Shown here in pieces: positions 10,489 through 21,500 of a DNA stretch of 64,000 bases. A program made the translations under genes and the position numbers. The stretch spans positions 66,245,852-66,309,851 of the forward strand of contig CM055099.1 of assembly GCA_029204225.1 (NCBI GenBank). The letters are read 5' to 3'. Within the stretch, counting starts at the first letter, position 1. Each line of letters opens with the position of its first letter. The DNA comes from Diphasiastrum complanatum (lineage: Eukaryota > Streptophyta > Lycopodiopsida > Lycopodiales > Lycopodiaceae). The notes under the pieces were generated by a model that ran no database searches, was not told the origin of the DNA, and saw nothing but the letters and a program-made list of their open reading frames with translations.

Positions 10489-11640
10489 TTGCATACTATT
10501 TTAAATGATTTTAAAGACGTCTTTCCTAGCGATTTACCTTACGGGTTACTTCCGAGAAGAGAGGTAGATCATCCCATAGAACTAATACCTGAGACTAAAC
10601 CTATTAGTAAGCCTCCTTATAGGTTGAGCCATTCGAAACACCTAGAGGTAGAGCGGCAGCTGCAAGAATATTTAGCTAAAGGGTTTATACGCCCCAGTAA
10701 ATCACCATGGACCGCGTCTGTTTTGTTGGTTAAGAAAAACGATGGGTCCATGCGTATGTGCATAGACTATAGGGCTTTAAATAAACTCATTGTTAAAGAT
10801 AAGTATCCTTTGCCCAGGATAGATGAGATCTTTGATTAACTCAAAGGGGCAAAATATTTTACTAAGACAGAGCTTAGGTCTGGATATCATCAGGTACGTA
10901 TTAAAGAACATGACGCTCCGTTAACGGCTTTTCGTTCACGGAATGGTCATTATGAGTTTTTGGTTCCTCCCTTTGGATTAACCAATGCCCCAACAACATT
11001 TATGAGGTTAATGAACAACGTGTTCAGACATCTCTTGGGCAAGTTTGTATTAATCTACCTTGATGATATCCTGGTCTTTAGTCGTACTAAAGAAGAGCAC
11101 TTTGAACATTTGCGTCAAGTGTTCCAGGTCTTGAGAGAGAATTCCTCATTTGCGAAGGAATTAAAATGTGAATTCTTCAAGGAAGAGATTCACTATCTCG
11201 GACATATTATCTCTGCCGAGGGGATCAGGATGGATCCTGAAAAAGTAGCCACAATTATGCAATGGCCAGCACCAACTTCGGTGGAAGAGCTGCAGATCTT
11301 CCTCGGATTGGCTGGATTTTATAGGAGGTTTATCCATAAGTATGCCCTCTTAACTGCTCTTTTGACAGATCTACTCAAGGGTAAGGGCAAGTACTTTAGT
11401 TGGGGGCCTAAACAACAAGCGAGCTTTGAAGATGTAAAGGCTGCAATTGCAACTGCTCCTATCTTAAGTTTAATGGATCCAAATGAAGCATTCATAGTAG
11501 AGACCGATGCCAGTGATCAGGCAGTCGGTGCCATTCTCACTCAACACGACCGTCTGGTCGCGTTTGAGAGTAAGAAACTGGATAAACACCAGTTGAATTA
11601 TTCCACTTATGAGAATGAGTTGTTTGCAATAGTCTATGCT
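10489..11640 (+). pseudogene. Gypsy-1 reverse transcriptase and RNase H start
   Basis: Clear gypsy [38 protein letters not shown], then a stop at 10837, YHQVRI, FGLTNAPTTF and the catalytic YLDDILVFS. RNase H starts at VETDASDQAVGAIL (11500) and runs to the YALK block before it is cut off. Would copy element RNA into DNA. The stop and the RNase H deletion disable it. Confidence 0.9.
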
Positions 11641-12854
11641 CTTAAGACTCTCGCAAAGAATAAGTTTTATTGGCCTAGTATGCAGAAAGACGTACAAGAG
11701 TATGTGCTAAGGTGCACCACATGCTAGGCCATAAAGGCTGAACATCTCAAGGTAGACGGGCTCCTCCAGCCACTAGAGATACCCGGTGGTAGATGGGAGA
11801 GTATCAGCATGGATTTCAAGGGGGGTTACCAAGAACGAGTAAAGGCCATGACTCGATCTGGGTAGTTGTAGACCGAGCGGTTTGTACTGACCAAGAAAAC
11901 TGTTACAGCTCCAGAAGTCGCCAGGCTTTTTATAGAAAATATTTATAAGCTATATGGGCTTCCCGCCAATATAGTCAGTGATCGATATCCAAAGTTTACA
12001 GGTAACTTTTGGAGGGCGTTGTTTAACAAGTTAGAGACTAAGTTGTCTATGAGCTCCACTGATCATCCCGAAACGGATGGTCAGACGGAAAGGGTCAATT
12101 AGGTTTTAGAAGATATGCTACGAGCATATGTTAGTAAGAAGCAAACCAACTGGGAAGAGTATCTTCCGCTTTTGGAGTTTGCTTATAAAAGTACTAAACA
12201 CACCACTACAACGTATAGTCCATTCATGCTAATGTATGGATTTCAGTCTAGAGCCCCCATGGCCGTAGGGCTTAGGAAAGAAACAATACAGAGTGTAGAG
12301 AGTTTCTTGAGGATATGGAAACCATGTTCAAGATAGCTAAAGCTAATGTGAAGCAAGCGCAAGCGCGAGCTAAACATTATGCGGATAAAACCCGTAGGGA
12401 AGTTACCTTCCAAGAAGGTGATCGAGTGTTTCTGAAAGGTCCTGAAGACTTTACCACTCTAAGCACAGGCAAGTGTCCTAAGTTGTCCCAAGGTATTGTG
12501 GTCCATTCACAATACTCAAAAGAGTTGGAAGTTCTGCTTACAAGGTGGCTTTGCCAGAATCCGCAAAGGTACATCCGGTCTTTCATGTCAGTCGATTGAA
12601 GCGGGTGATGCGAGAAGGAGACAATATTGTCTTAGAAAAAACCCTAATAGACTTTGAGGAACCTAATTCCTTGCCACATGAACTAGAGGAAATTCTGAAT
12701 ATCCGAAACCGCAAGACTCGTCATGCGGTCTTTAGTCAAGTGGAAGGACGGGTCCCAAGAAGAGGCAACCTGGGAGTCTGAAAGCAAGCTTCGCAAGAGG
12801 TATCCTGATTTCATTCTTGAAGATATCGCTTTCGAGGACGAAAGCTCCTTTTAG
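11641..12854 (+). pseudogene. Gypsy-1 integrase and chromodomain-like end
   Basis: Joins abruptly to NKFYWPSM, the histidine/zinc-finger integrase region, with the C..C pair seen as CTTC and a stop at 11725. The core shows IVSDRYPKFTGNFW and DHPETDGQTERVN followed by a stop. The 12315-12600 frame includes the GDRVFLK block. The 3' end (12545-12854) has HPVFHVSRLKR and a reduced chromodomain-like tail reading EEATWESESKLR in a shifted frame. The stop sits at the polypurine tract. Confidence 0.82.
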
Positions 12855-13154
12855 GGGGAGGAGATGTTATGGCCATTGGCAAATACAAGGATACATGTGA
12901 CTCGATAGTCCTAGGGGGTCCCGGCGGGGTGACACTCAGCCCCAGAGTTCGGGATAATAACCCTTAGGTACTAGGATCTAGTGGGCTTGGTCTATATCCA
13001 TAGGGAGTGCCACTAACCCTTAGCTACTAAGGGTGGGTCCCTAAAGTTAGGTAGGACCTATGTGCCCACATGTACAATATGCATGAGGGGCATCCACATG
13101 CACAATGGTAACTGTGCATGTGAGAGGAGTGCATGGCCTCCTAGAGGTTGGGCG
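12855..13154 (+). repeat. Gypsy-1 polypurine tract and 3' LTR (right edge uncertain)
   Basis: AGGGGGAGGAGA at about 12853-12864 is a textbook polypurine tract. The LTR starts at TGTTATGG (12865). No second LTR copy is present, so the end cannot be placed; sequence of different character, assigned to copia-2, begins at about 13155. Confidence 0.6.
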
Positions 13155-13547
13155 TGACAAATTCCAAGGCCTAGCTATGGAGTATCATAACAGCATAGTA
13201 AGCACACTATGAAAGCTTGAAAACACCAGCTATGGAGTAGAACACAAAAGCAAGAGAGAGAGGACTTCAAAGCTCACACAACTTGAATGATTATTCAAAG
13301 TGTAGTAGGGCGTGGAAACCCCTCCAAACTTTGGGCTACATTTAGCATGTAATGTATAGAGGTGGTGTCTTGCTAATTATAGCTCTAGAACCCGCATGGG
13401 TCCTCAACCTACTTGTTATTACTTGCCTAATTAGCACAAGTGGGGTGTACTATGCACATAAATGTTTTACCCCCATGTCTTATGCACACAACTTACAAGT
13501 TACAAGTATACAAGCCTTAAGGGGCAAAATAGGCATTTATTTCAACA
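13155..13547 (-). repeat. Putative 3' LTR of copia-2
   Basis: On the minus strand the RNase H frame ends in a G-rich polypurine tract (GGTGGGGGGG) followed at once by TGTTGAAATAAATGCC. The inner boundary is therefore good. The outer boundary is set only by a TG dinucleotide and is weak. Confidence 0.5.
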
Positions 13548-14027
13548 CCCCCCCACCAACACCTAGCATGCTACGAAACTTTTCAAGTTTTTCTCTACTA
13601 AGTGCCTTAGTAAAGATATCTGCTGCTTGATCGTTGGTATCACAGTACTCGAGCTGAATTTCTCCGCTTTGTATCCTCTCTCGTAAGAAGTGCTGATCCA
13701 CCTCAATATGCTTTGTACGAGCATGGTACACAGGATTTTTGGCAAGTTGGATGCAACTCTGGCTATCACATTGAAGAATAGTAGGACCATCCTGTGGAAT
13801 CTGCACCTCCCCAAGAAGTCTCCTGAGCCATATTGCCTGGCGGTAGCTTTTGCCGCTGCCCTGTACTCGGCCTCTGTCGATGATGAGGTAACTGTGGGCT
13901 GTTTCTTGCTACACCAAGAAATGGCCCCTGAACCAAGGTTGAAAGTGTAACCTGTGGTCGACTTTCGATCATCCCATAGCAGGTTGTCCCTTTGACATAC
14001 CTCAAAACCCTCTTGGCTACTTTTCAA
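13537..14027 (-). pseudogene. Copia-2 RNase H domain
   Basis: Copia RNase H in two overlapping frames joined by a frameshift near 13800: [33 protein letters not shown], then [20 protein letters not shown] and [12 protein letters not shown] at the C-terminus, ending in the glycine-rich tail encoded by the polypurine tract. The order and spacing match plant copia polyproteins. Confidence 0.88.
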
Positions 14028-14033
14028 TGTGCT

Positions 14034-14696
14034 TCAGTTGGAGAACTCATGAACTGGCTTGCTACACCAACCGCATAGGAAATGTCTGGTCTCGTAGTGG
14101 TGAGATAACCCCAAATCTTTCATTTTGAACTCATTTGATAAATGAGCCTTCACCTTTTCAATAAGCTGCCCATTGTTACCCGTGATGACCAAGTCATCCA
14201 CATAGAGAACTATCAAAACAATGTTCCCATCTTCCTCCTTCACGAACAAGTTGCAATCCGACTGACTCTTTATGAATTGCTCCTTGGCAAAATAGTCGTC
14301 ATTACGACTATACCAGGCCCTGGGTGCGTGCTTCAAACCATATAAGGCCTTCTTAAGCCTGCATACCATAGTTTCCTTGCCCTTAGCCTCAAAACCTTGT
14401 GGCTGTTCCATGTAGACTTCTTCAGCCAACTGTCCATTGAGAAAAGCACTATGCAAGTCCATTTGATGGACCTCCCAACCAAAAAATGCAGCCAATGCTA
14501 AAACCAACTTGATAGACGTCATCTTAGCTACCGGTGCAAACGTCTCATCATAGTCCAAGCCCTCCTTCTGTGCATAGCCTTTTGCAACCAGCCTTGCCTT
14601 ATGCTTTTCGATGCTCCCATCCAATTTGTATTTGGTCCTGTAGACCCACTTACAGCCAATAGGACGCTTCCCTTTTGGTAACTTCACCAATCCCAT
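14034..14696 (-). pseudogene. Copia-2 reverse transcriptase
   Basis: Uninterrupted for about 215 codons: CKWVYRTKYKLDGSIEK, ARLVAKGY.Q.EG.DY.ETFAPV, HQMDLHSAFLNG, VCRLKKALYGLKHAPRAWY and the catalytic YVDDLVITG. It ends at the MKDLG block, where the frame shifts. Best-preserved copia RT in the window. Confidence 0.92.
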
Positions 14697-15240
14697 GTAT
14701 CATTCTTGACAATGGAGTCGTACTTCTCTTGCATAGCATGTTGCCATACCTTCTCATCTGCTGCCTCAACGAATGTATGCGAATCTTGTGAATCCAAAAT
14801 AGTAGTCATAAGTGCATAGTTTGTCTCCTGGTGTTCATGCTGCTGGGCTTGCCTTTGAGACCTCCTAGCCCCTGGATTGTTGCTCTCTCCCTCATCCAAT
14901 ATCAAACCATCCTGCACAGTTTGCCAATACCACTTGGGGAACTTCTTCCTTGCAGTTGGTGATGAAGACGGTGAATAGGACTCAACAGATTTGCCCCTCT
15001 CCTTCCGCTTCCTAGCCTCCTCGGATTCTTCCTCTTGATCACTCATATGATCATCCTGAGGCTCCCCAATATATGGATGTGGATCATCAAGTATTGCCAC
15101 AAATTCACTTGTACCATCCTCCATCTCAAGTTCCTCTATAGGAGGTGTTATCTTCTTGCTAGTAAGATCGTAAAGTCGGTAAGCATTGCTTTCTTCACTG
15201 TATCCCAAGAAAATACACTTTACTGATTTTGCATCCAGCT
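14684..15240 (-). pseudogene. Copia-2 integrase-RT hinge
   Basis: Begins at the GYSEESNAYRLYDL block (the end-of-integrase GYS..K.YR motif), passes through an acidic, Ser/Pro-rich linker, and ends in the VWQHAMQEKYDSI...NDTW motif that precedes RT. The boundary with the upstream gag piece is the deletion junction. Confidence 0.82.
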
Positions 15241-15268
15241 TCTTCCTGTTATCCTTAGAGGAATCACA

Positions 15269-15481
15269 TTATTCCTCACTGACATGTTGATGATCCTGTG
15301 TGCCTTTTCCCCTCTCTTGATATAGTCCAAGTTCAGATGTTGGAACAGGCTCCTCACCTGTCACAAGCTTCCAACATTCTTTGTCTTCAAGAATGTTCTT
15401 GATCTTGAATTTCCATATGCTAAAGTTAGTGCCATCAAGCCGGCTGGCTTCACTCAGCATGCTCTCTGCAAGACTAGACAT
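15269..15481 (-). pseudogene. Copia-2 gag N-terminus
   Basis: ATG at 15481 gives MSSLAESMLSEASRLDGTNF and the gag signature YxxW-like NFSIWKFKIKN, followed by the charged A..L..E region. Homology ends after about 60 residues at the deletion. Confidence 0.78.
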
Positions 15482-15846
15482 AGCTAGATAGAAATAAAAC
15501 ACAAAAGGCAAACTGGGGTTTTCACCCAACTAGGGTATGCAGCTACTTGCTCAATAACCCTCAGCTTCTGGATTTGAAACTATCCCCCTTGTATGGCTGT
15601 CCTAGCCCTTGTCCAAGATCCACTCAGAACTTTCACTGAAGTCCCCATTGTAGAAAGCGCCCTCCTACAGTCCTGGCTGTCCAAAAAGACTCAAATTTTT
15701 TTGTCCCAAATTAGAAACTTTTTGGCTCCCTGTACTCCCCTTGCCAACAGTACTCCAACCATGCACATAGCACAGAGATCAGATGCCCCTACAAAAAGTA
15801 GTATGAGACAGCAAGTACAACTAGGTTTCTCTACTAGAAGAACAAG

Positions 15847-16521
15847 TTGTATACTCTCAGAATGGAGACAGGGGAGATAGTTACTGATCATCTTACTAAG
15901 ATTCAGGATATTAGATATCAGCTTTCTGTACTTGGAGAGTCTATTGCTGACAAAGACTTGGTGCCAATAGTTCTGAATAGCTTGTCATATGCTTATCATA
16001 ACTTTTTGATGATGATATATGTGAGAGAGAAGATCCCTACCTATGAAGAAGTCTATGGTCTCTTGTTATTGGAGGAGATGAGGAGAGTTAATCTCTCCAA
16101 GAGGGAAGATTTTCAGGAGCATGCCTTTGCTTCTAAGAAGAAGCAAAATCCAGCCAAGGATAAGAAGAAAGGTAAAGGCAAGAACAAGGGAGCACCACAA
16201 ACACTTGAGCAAGGAATGGAGAACTTGCAGATGTCAGAAGCACAATCCTCCTCGAATACTTCTTCCACACCTCGAAGGAAGGGGAATTGCAAGTACTGTG
16301 GTAAATATGGACACTTTGCTTTTGAGTGCAGGAAGAAGCTTGTAGAGCAAAAGAAGGGCACAAAGAAGCAAGGAGGAAATGTTGTTGAGAGTGTTGCAAG
16401 AGAGGAGCAGAGTGACATAAGGCAAGCTGAGTTATTCTCTGTTGCATTGGCCTCACAAGCTACAACAGGTGGTTGGTACATTGACTCAGGTGCTTCAAAG
16501 AAAAACTGTGATCGGTTCTAG
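15847..16521 (+). pseudogene. Copia-3 gag C-terminus, zinc knuckle and protease start
   Basis: The frame gives the UBN2-type gag blocks (VTDHLTKIQDIRYQL, LNSLSYAYHNFL), a Lys-rich linker, a complete CCHC knuckle CKYCGKYGHFAFEC, and the protease motif WYIDSGASKK, after which homology ends. The catalytic DSG is intact. Open for 224 codons, an unusually clean piece for this window. Confidence 0.88.
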
Positions 16522-16734
16522 CGAAGTCCAGATAGCTCGAATCGATGTGCAATCACCTCACAGGATCTAGGCATGACTAAAGAAAGCCTGGGGATCAATA
16601 AATTCTAGAGAGAGAAAAGGACTTTCTAGAGAGAAAATCCTAGAGAGAAAACATGCTTTACCAGCTTGGGCAGAGCACTTGGTATGAGGGGAGGTGGCGA
16701 AGGGGCCAACCCAAACCAAATCTGCAGGGGGGGC

Positions 16735-17179
16735 ATATTACTTTATGACCTTTATTGATGACTTCTCACGCAAGATTTGGATTTATTTCTTAAAGTTAAA
16801 AAAATCTGAAGCATTCAAGTACTTCCTGCATTTCAAAGCCTAGGTAGAAGAACATTCAGGAAAGAAGATAAAGATTCTCAGGTCAGACGGTGGTGGAGAG
16901 TTCATTAAGACAGAATTTGTGGAATTCTGCAAGGCCAATGGGACTAAAAGGCAGCTCACAGCTCCTCATACCCCTCAGCAAAACGGCGTAGCAGAGAGAA
17001 AGAACCGAACTATTGTGGAGTGTGCAAGGTGCATGCTCAAGGCAAAGGGGTTGCCCAACTCTTTTTGGGGCGAGGCAATGCACACAACAGTGTTTCTGTT
17101 GAATAGAAGTCCAACAAAAGCTGTGGAAGGCAAGACTCTAGAAGAGGCATTTAGCGGCATCAAGCCTCCTCAAGGGTAA
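16735..17179 (+). pseudogene. Copia-3 integrase core
   Basis: [15 protein letters not shown], then a stop at about 16843, LRSDGGGEFIKTEF, HTPQQNGVAERKNRTIVEC with the catalytic Glu, and the LNRSPTKAVEGKTL region. The end at 17179 coincides with the start of LINE ORF1 homology. Confidence 0.88.
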
Positions 17180-17503
17180 GCTGCTCTCCAGGAATGGCAG
17201 GAATATTTCAGCCACCATTTCGGAAGAAAAATCCAAAGACCAAAAAGCCCATAACATTAGGGTTTGTGGGATCTTGGATACAGAGGACGCCATAGCTGAA
17301 GCCAAGCGCTTCACATTAGGGCACAGGACGGATGGACTAGATACGGCATGGAGGACCATGAGAGATGCAGCCACAGTGATTATCCATTTTACTTCCTTAG
17401 AGAGTCGTAGAGAGGCTTTGCGCTGCAGAGCTAAACTACGTGCTACCACTTGGTTCTCCTGCAAGATGACAAATTTCAACAAGAAAGTGATTGTCATCAA
17501 ATG
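17180..17503 (+). pseudogene. LINE ORF1 fragment (RRM-like part)
   Basis: The frame includes KAHNIRVCGILDTEDAIAEA and, 40 residues on, VIIHFTSLESRREALRCRAK. The same two blocks with the same spacing occur in the intact ORF1 at 44328-44939 and in the fragment at 20499-20880. It represents the RNA-binding domain of a LINE ORF1 protein. The closest relative in the window is the 20.5-kb copy (shared LGHRTDGLD). No ATG of its own. Confidence 0.72.
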
Positions 17504-17509
17504 ATTGTC

Positions 17510-17687
17510 TGGCTGATTCTCCACTTAGTCGTGAGGACTTCCTGAGCAGCTCTTCCGATATATCACCGGCTTGGATCGTTCTAGCTCTCGGCCTATCTTC
17601 TGCGTGATGAGGTGGTTCATCCTCCATAGCTGCATGTGGTTCACCGCTTGATCCAGGCTGTCGGCTGATAAAAGTTGTATCCATCAT
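17510..17687 (-). CDS. Unrecognised short open frame
   Basis: ATG at 17687 (minus strand) opens a Glu/Arg/Pro-rich frame of up to 83 codons, just downstream of a (GA)n/(CT)n tract that reads as (CT)n in its own sense. It could be the N-terminal part of a mobile-element protein. No motif is recognisable and it may not be coding. Confidence 0.2.
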
Positions 17688-17702
17688 GATCCATATCCTC
17701 CA

Positions 17703-17705
<3 letters not shown>

Positions 17706-17764
<59 letters not shown>
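17706..17764. repeat. (GA)n microsatellite
   Basis: About 59 bp of pure GA. Read on the minus strand it is a (TC)n run preceded by TATTATTAATGAA, loosely reminiscent of the LINE 3' box but without the hairpin. Confidence 0.95.
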
Positions 17765-17766
<2 letters not shown>

Positions 17767-18434
17767 CATTAATAATAAAAATGCCCAATTTTGAGAAATT
17801 AAATATGTTGGAATTTGGGCAATAGTTTACACTGTACAATAATGGTTTTAGCAATTTTTTTGTTCATGCCAATTTGCCAAAGCTTTGCTCGTGCCTTAGC
17901 ATCAATATTTCAGTCATTTGTAAGTGTTGACTCAATGTCATATGTGCGTTCAGTGAGTCCTTCCATAGGTGTATTCAGAAATGCTCTCTTTATTGGTTTG
18001 GTTTGTGTCAGATGGATCGTGCATTCTCTAAATGTACGTGTAGTTTCAATATTTTTCCTTTGCAGTTGTATCTTTTTTAGATTCTTTTTCCTGATAGTTT
18101 TATTGGTTTTATTGATGCAAAGCTCTTATAGATATGGGTTGGATTTGATAGCTGAATTCTCATTTTGTCATGTTTAATATCTTCTTTTGCATCACTTTAT
18201 GACGCTGTGAGATGGATTGTAGTTTATTTATGCAAACCTCATAGCTTAAGGTCAGCATGTAAAATCTATGAAATATTTAGAATGCTACTCATTGCTGGAT
18301 GCCAACTGTCACGTTGTTCATTTCTAGAAAGGTATTGTGTTGTTGACGATTACACTAGTGAGGAATAGTAATCAAGAGTTGTGCTAAATGAGATTCGTAC
18401 ATGACGAGGATGTGTTTGCCTATGTTCTTGACAG
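17765..18434. other. T-rich sequence, probably intron upstream of SR exon
   Basis: No coding feature recognised. T-rich with an ORF of 120 codons at 17815 that has no known motif. It ends in TTCTTGACAG, a good 3' splice site directly in front of the SR exon, so it is most likely the end of an intron whose 5' part lies further left or outside the window. Confidence 0.5.
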
Positions 18435-18509
18435 TCAAAGAGGGAAGATAACCACAACAAGTCCAAAGCATCGTAGCATGTCTCGCAGTCGTAGTCCAAG
18501 GCGGATAAG
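18435..18509 (+). CDS. SR gene exon (75 nt)
   Basis: Bounded by TTGACAG| and |GTAACC. Encodes (S)[14 protein letters not shown] and RSRSPRRI. Length divisible by 3 with phase-2 borders on both sides, so it could be skipped without a frameshift. Confidence 0.72.
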
Positions 18510-21500
18510 GTAACCTTTGTGGTCCATAGATGACCTTCTCACTTGCATTTGCCATTGATGTACAGTTTTCAGCTCTGTATATCCTTTCTGTTAGCGATAT
18601 CCTGTGGTACAAAAATATATGTGTCACATATTGAAATGAATCTACTGTGTTTCACTGGTGTACTTGAAAGGGGTTTTATGAAGATCATATGCTATGTGAT
18701 ATTTTTTAAATGTTGGCTTTATGCCATTGTTTCTCATGTTATTTTCATGTTGTTTTTTTGTGCAAAATTTGACTTTCTGATCTTGCCAAGCCTTGGGTAT
18801 GGAAGTCACAATGTGATGGTTTTGTACAAGTAATTGTAATTTGAGAATGAATGGGCATTTTTTCAGTCAATATTTGAGTGGACATGGACAAGAGCCTTAT
18901 TTGGAGCAACGTCGTACTTTTCAGTAGAATATGCTTAAACCTAGATTAGCACAGTCATCGTCTGTTTGTTGAAGTTGTGGAGTGGTCTTACTGTACTAGG
19001 TGATTTTTTTGAGTCCTGCTTTCTGGCTCGTATATCTATCTTCTGTTACTTAATATGAAAATGATCCTAAGTATGGTTATGAACATTGAGATGGAAATGT
19101 TGATTATTTTCATGTAATACTCATTCTAACTGTTCTTTTTTAAGTCTTATGCTGCTTCTCAACCATCTCCATTTATTGGCACTTGTTTTTAGTTTTGTTG
19201 CGCTAGCATTAGAAACTATATAACAAAATCAAAGTTGAGTGTATCAGAAAGTTCTTTCCAGGTTCTAGTCTCAACAGCACGTTGAGAGTCTCAACATACA
19301 TAAAATTGAACATATATCTAAAGGAGGCTCATATTGTTCATAATTACCACAGGATTTGAAAATACCTCCTTGTGGCTGGGTAGTAGGTACTGATGAGAAA
19401 ATAGCAAAGCTTGCTGGCCATGGTTTTGTTCTTTGGATGTTCTTTTTTTACATGGATTTTTGATTGCATGTACATTCCAAATTAGTGGTATTGTGGACTC
19501 TCAAAAAAAATATTCTGAATTGGAAAATATGTTCATCTCATAGAGAGATACACCGATCAGAATACTGATGATTTGAAATTTGAAGCTGAGATGCATCAAT
19601 TAACATAACATGTACAATGTATGTTCAGGATGTGTCACATAAAATTTTACAAAGGTTCAATTGTGAATTACATTCAACGTTTGTGACTCAATAACTAAAT
19701 TAGCATCAATTTGAAAGTAGCAAGTGAACATGGCCAAAAAGCGACCTGCTAATCAAATTTGGCATTGAAATGAATATTTGCCATCCATGAAGCTGGAAAT
19801 AGCAGTGGTTACTTATGATTTTGAGTTTAGGTTCCATAAGATAAGCTTCAACTTGTACATCATTCTAGGTGGTGTACTCTTTAAGTTTGTGAAAAGAAGA
19901 AGTTGAAGCGAATTTAGTTCCCAAATTTATGGCTTACCGTAAACCCGCCGCCCTAAAATTCAAAAAGGCAATCAAAATCTTAGGCGAGTCAACATCCATT
20001 AGGCAATAGCATTGACAGGTTGAACAACTCGTTCAAGGTGAATATTCAATAATTAAAGAATAAATTCTAAGGAGTTCTGCTGTGTAAACTTCTTAGAATT
20101 TTTGAGATGCTACTTGAATTTTTTTTTTTCACATCAATGTTTATAATGATTTGTCATGCTTGATGGCTAAAGATACCACAACTTAGACAAATGATGGTGA
20201 ACATTTGCACTACACAATATGCAATCTCGTCAGACAGTGAACTCAGCCACGCACTTCGAAAGAAGTATTAGATATTCTTAGCACATTATATGATGTGAGG
20301 GACTTAACTTCCAAGTTAGATCTTAGAGGAAAATTTTTCTCACTCAAAATGTCTAAGGGTGATTCATTATAGAATCACATAAACCAGTTCAACTATTACA
20401 TCAAATGGCAATTGTTGGATCAATCATTGACGATCAAGACGCAAATATTACATTGCTATCAAGCTTGCCACCAACATACAAAAACTGGGTGATGGCAGTT
20501 GAAAGAAATAGTTTCGTCTTTGATCAATGAAAAGAGCTTGTTGCGGTCCAAGATTGCATCACTAGAGCAATCAATCGGAACCAAGCAGGTTGTAGCTTCG
20601 GAGTCTACTACCACAATGATACGTGAATTGGAACATAGGATCGAGAAACAAAAAGAAGAGGCACTTTCTTGGGCTTCAATATTGAAGAAAGGTACCAAAC
20701 CAAGCGCTCCCATATCCTCAATCATTTCATCCACCGTCTCGAAAGAAAAAGCCAAAGAGCAAAAGGTTCACAACATTAGAGTTCGAGGGATCCCTAATGC
20801 ATAGGATGCCATGGCTGAAGCTAAGTGATTCCTTGACACCACATTAGGTCATAGGACAGATGGACTAGATGCGACATGGAGGATATTGTCAGATTCGCAA
20901 AGCAGGGGCATATTTTCCCTCTGGGGATTTTAATGCCAGGACATCCTTGCGACAATCAGAGTTTCACGACACCACCGACGAGCTCCGCGTTCATGCCCTT
21001 GACAATGATGGGATGGGAGTTACCAAGATTTTCGAGGATAGTTCGAGACCTATCACACCATATGGTGAGTACTTAATACAATTTGGTGAGGCCCATGAGG
21101 TGGCCATTTATAATGGCCTAACTTGTTGGTCGGATTCAGGCAGATATACTTGTCATCCTCATAGTTGTTAGGGACCCAATTCCCTTGGGTCCCAAACCCA
21201 AACTTGAGACTGGACGATGATTGGGCCAATAGACTTGACCGGTGACTCGTGAACCTGCACGGTTGTCACGTGTCATGATCCAGGAGTGCATATGGCTTGG
21301 AGTCTCTCTCCTTGGAGGTATACAAGGGGAGGAGGGCTCATTTGCCATCCATTCTATCTACCTAGGAGGAGGTGGATGGAGAGCGTGTGCACGTCCAAGA
21401 TGTATGCTAGCTTGGGGCAGGAGATGGTTGAGAGCCTAGGTGGTGGTATGGGACACTGTCTAGGATGGAAGTCGGATCCAGCTTGATACAGTCACAGGCC

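Larger units (their letters stand above)
8478..13154 (+). mobile_element. Gypsy-1, degenerate Ty3/gypsy retrotransposon
   Basis: Order gag, protease, reverse transcriptase, RNase H remnant, integrase, chromodomain-like tail, polypurine tract and 3' LTR start, all on the plus strand: the chromovirus-type layout. At least six in-frame stops, plus a deletion that fuses RNase H to the zinc-finger part of integrase near 11650. No 5' LTR or primer-binding site is seen. The extent of the 3' LTR is uncertain, so the right limit is approximate. Confidence 0.85.
13155..15530 (-). mobile_element. Copia-2, internally deleted copia on the minus strand
   Basis: Read right to left: gag start (ATG at 15481), then directly the hinge between integrase and reverse transcriptase, the RT, RNase H, stop, polypurine tract and 3' LTR (TGTTGAAAT, minus strand, from 13547). 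Most of gag, protease and integrase is missing: gag homology stops near 15270 and RT-hinge homology starts within 50 bp. The LTR's far edge is guessed at a TG at 13155. No 5' LTR was recognised on the right. Confidence 0.78.
15590..17179 (+). mobile_element. Copia-3, fragmented copia on the plus strand
   Basis: Contains the gag C-terminal half, zinc knuckle and protease start (15847-16521), then about 210 bp of unrelated sequence, then the integrase core (16735-17179). RT and LTRs are absent. It ends where LINE ORF1 sequence begins. 15531-15840 between copia-2 and copia-3 has no recognised coding content. Confidence 0.75.

Noticed and set aside
13155-17179. Copia-2 and copia-3 as one palindromic or inverted element
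   Set aside because: Their gag and integrase pieces are on opposite strands, but gag sequences do not look like copies of one another and no shared LTR joins them. Two insertions are simpler.
17815-18177. 120-codon plus-strand frame with hydrophobic stretches
   Set aside because: Considered as an upstream SR exon or a membrane protein, but it has no motif, T-rich composition and no splice phase match. Treated as intron.
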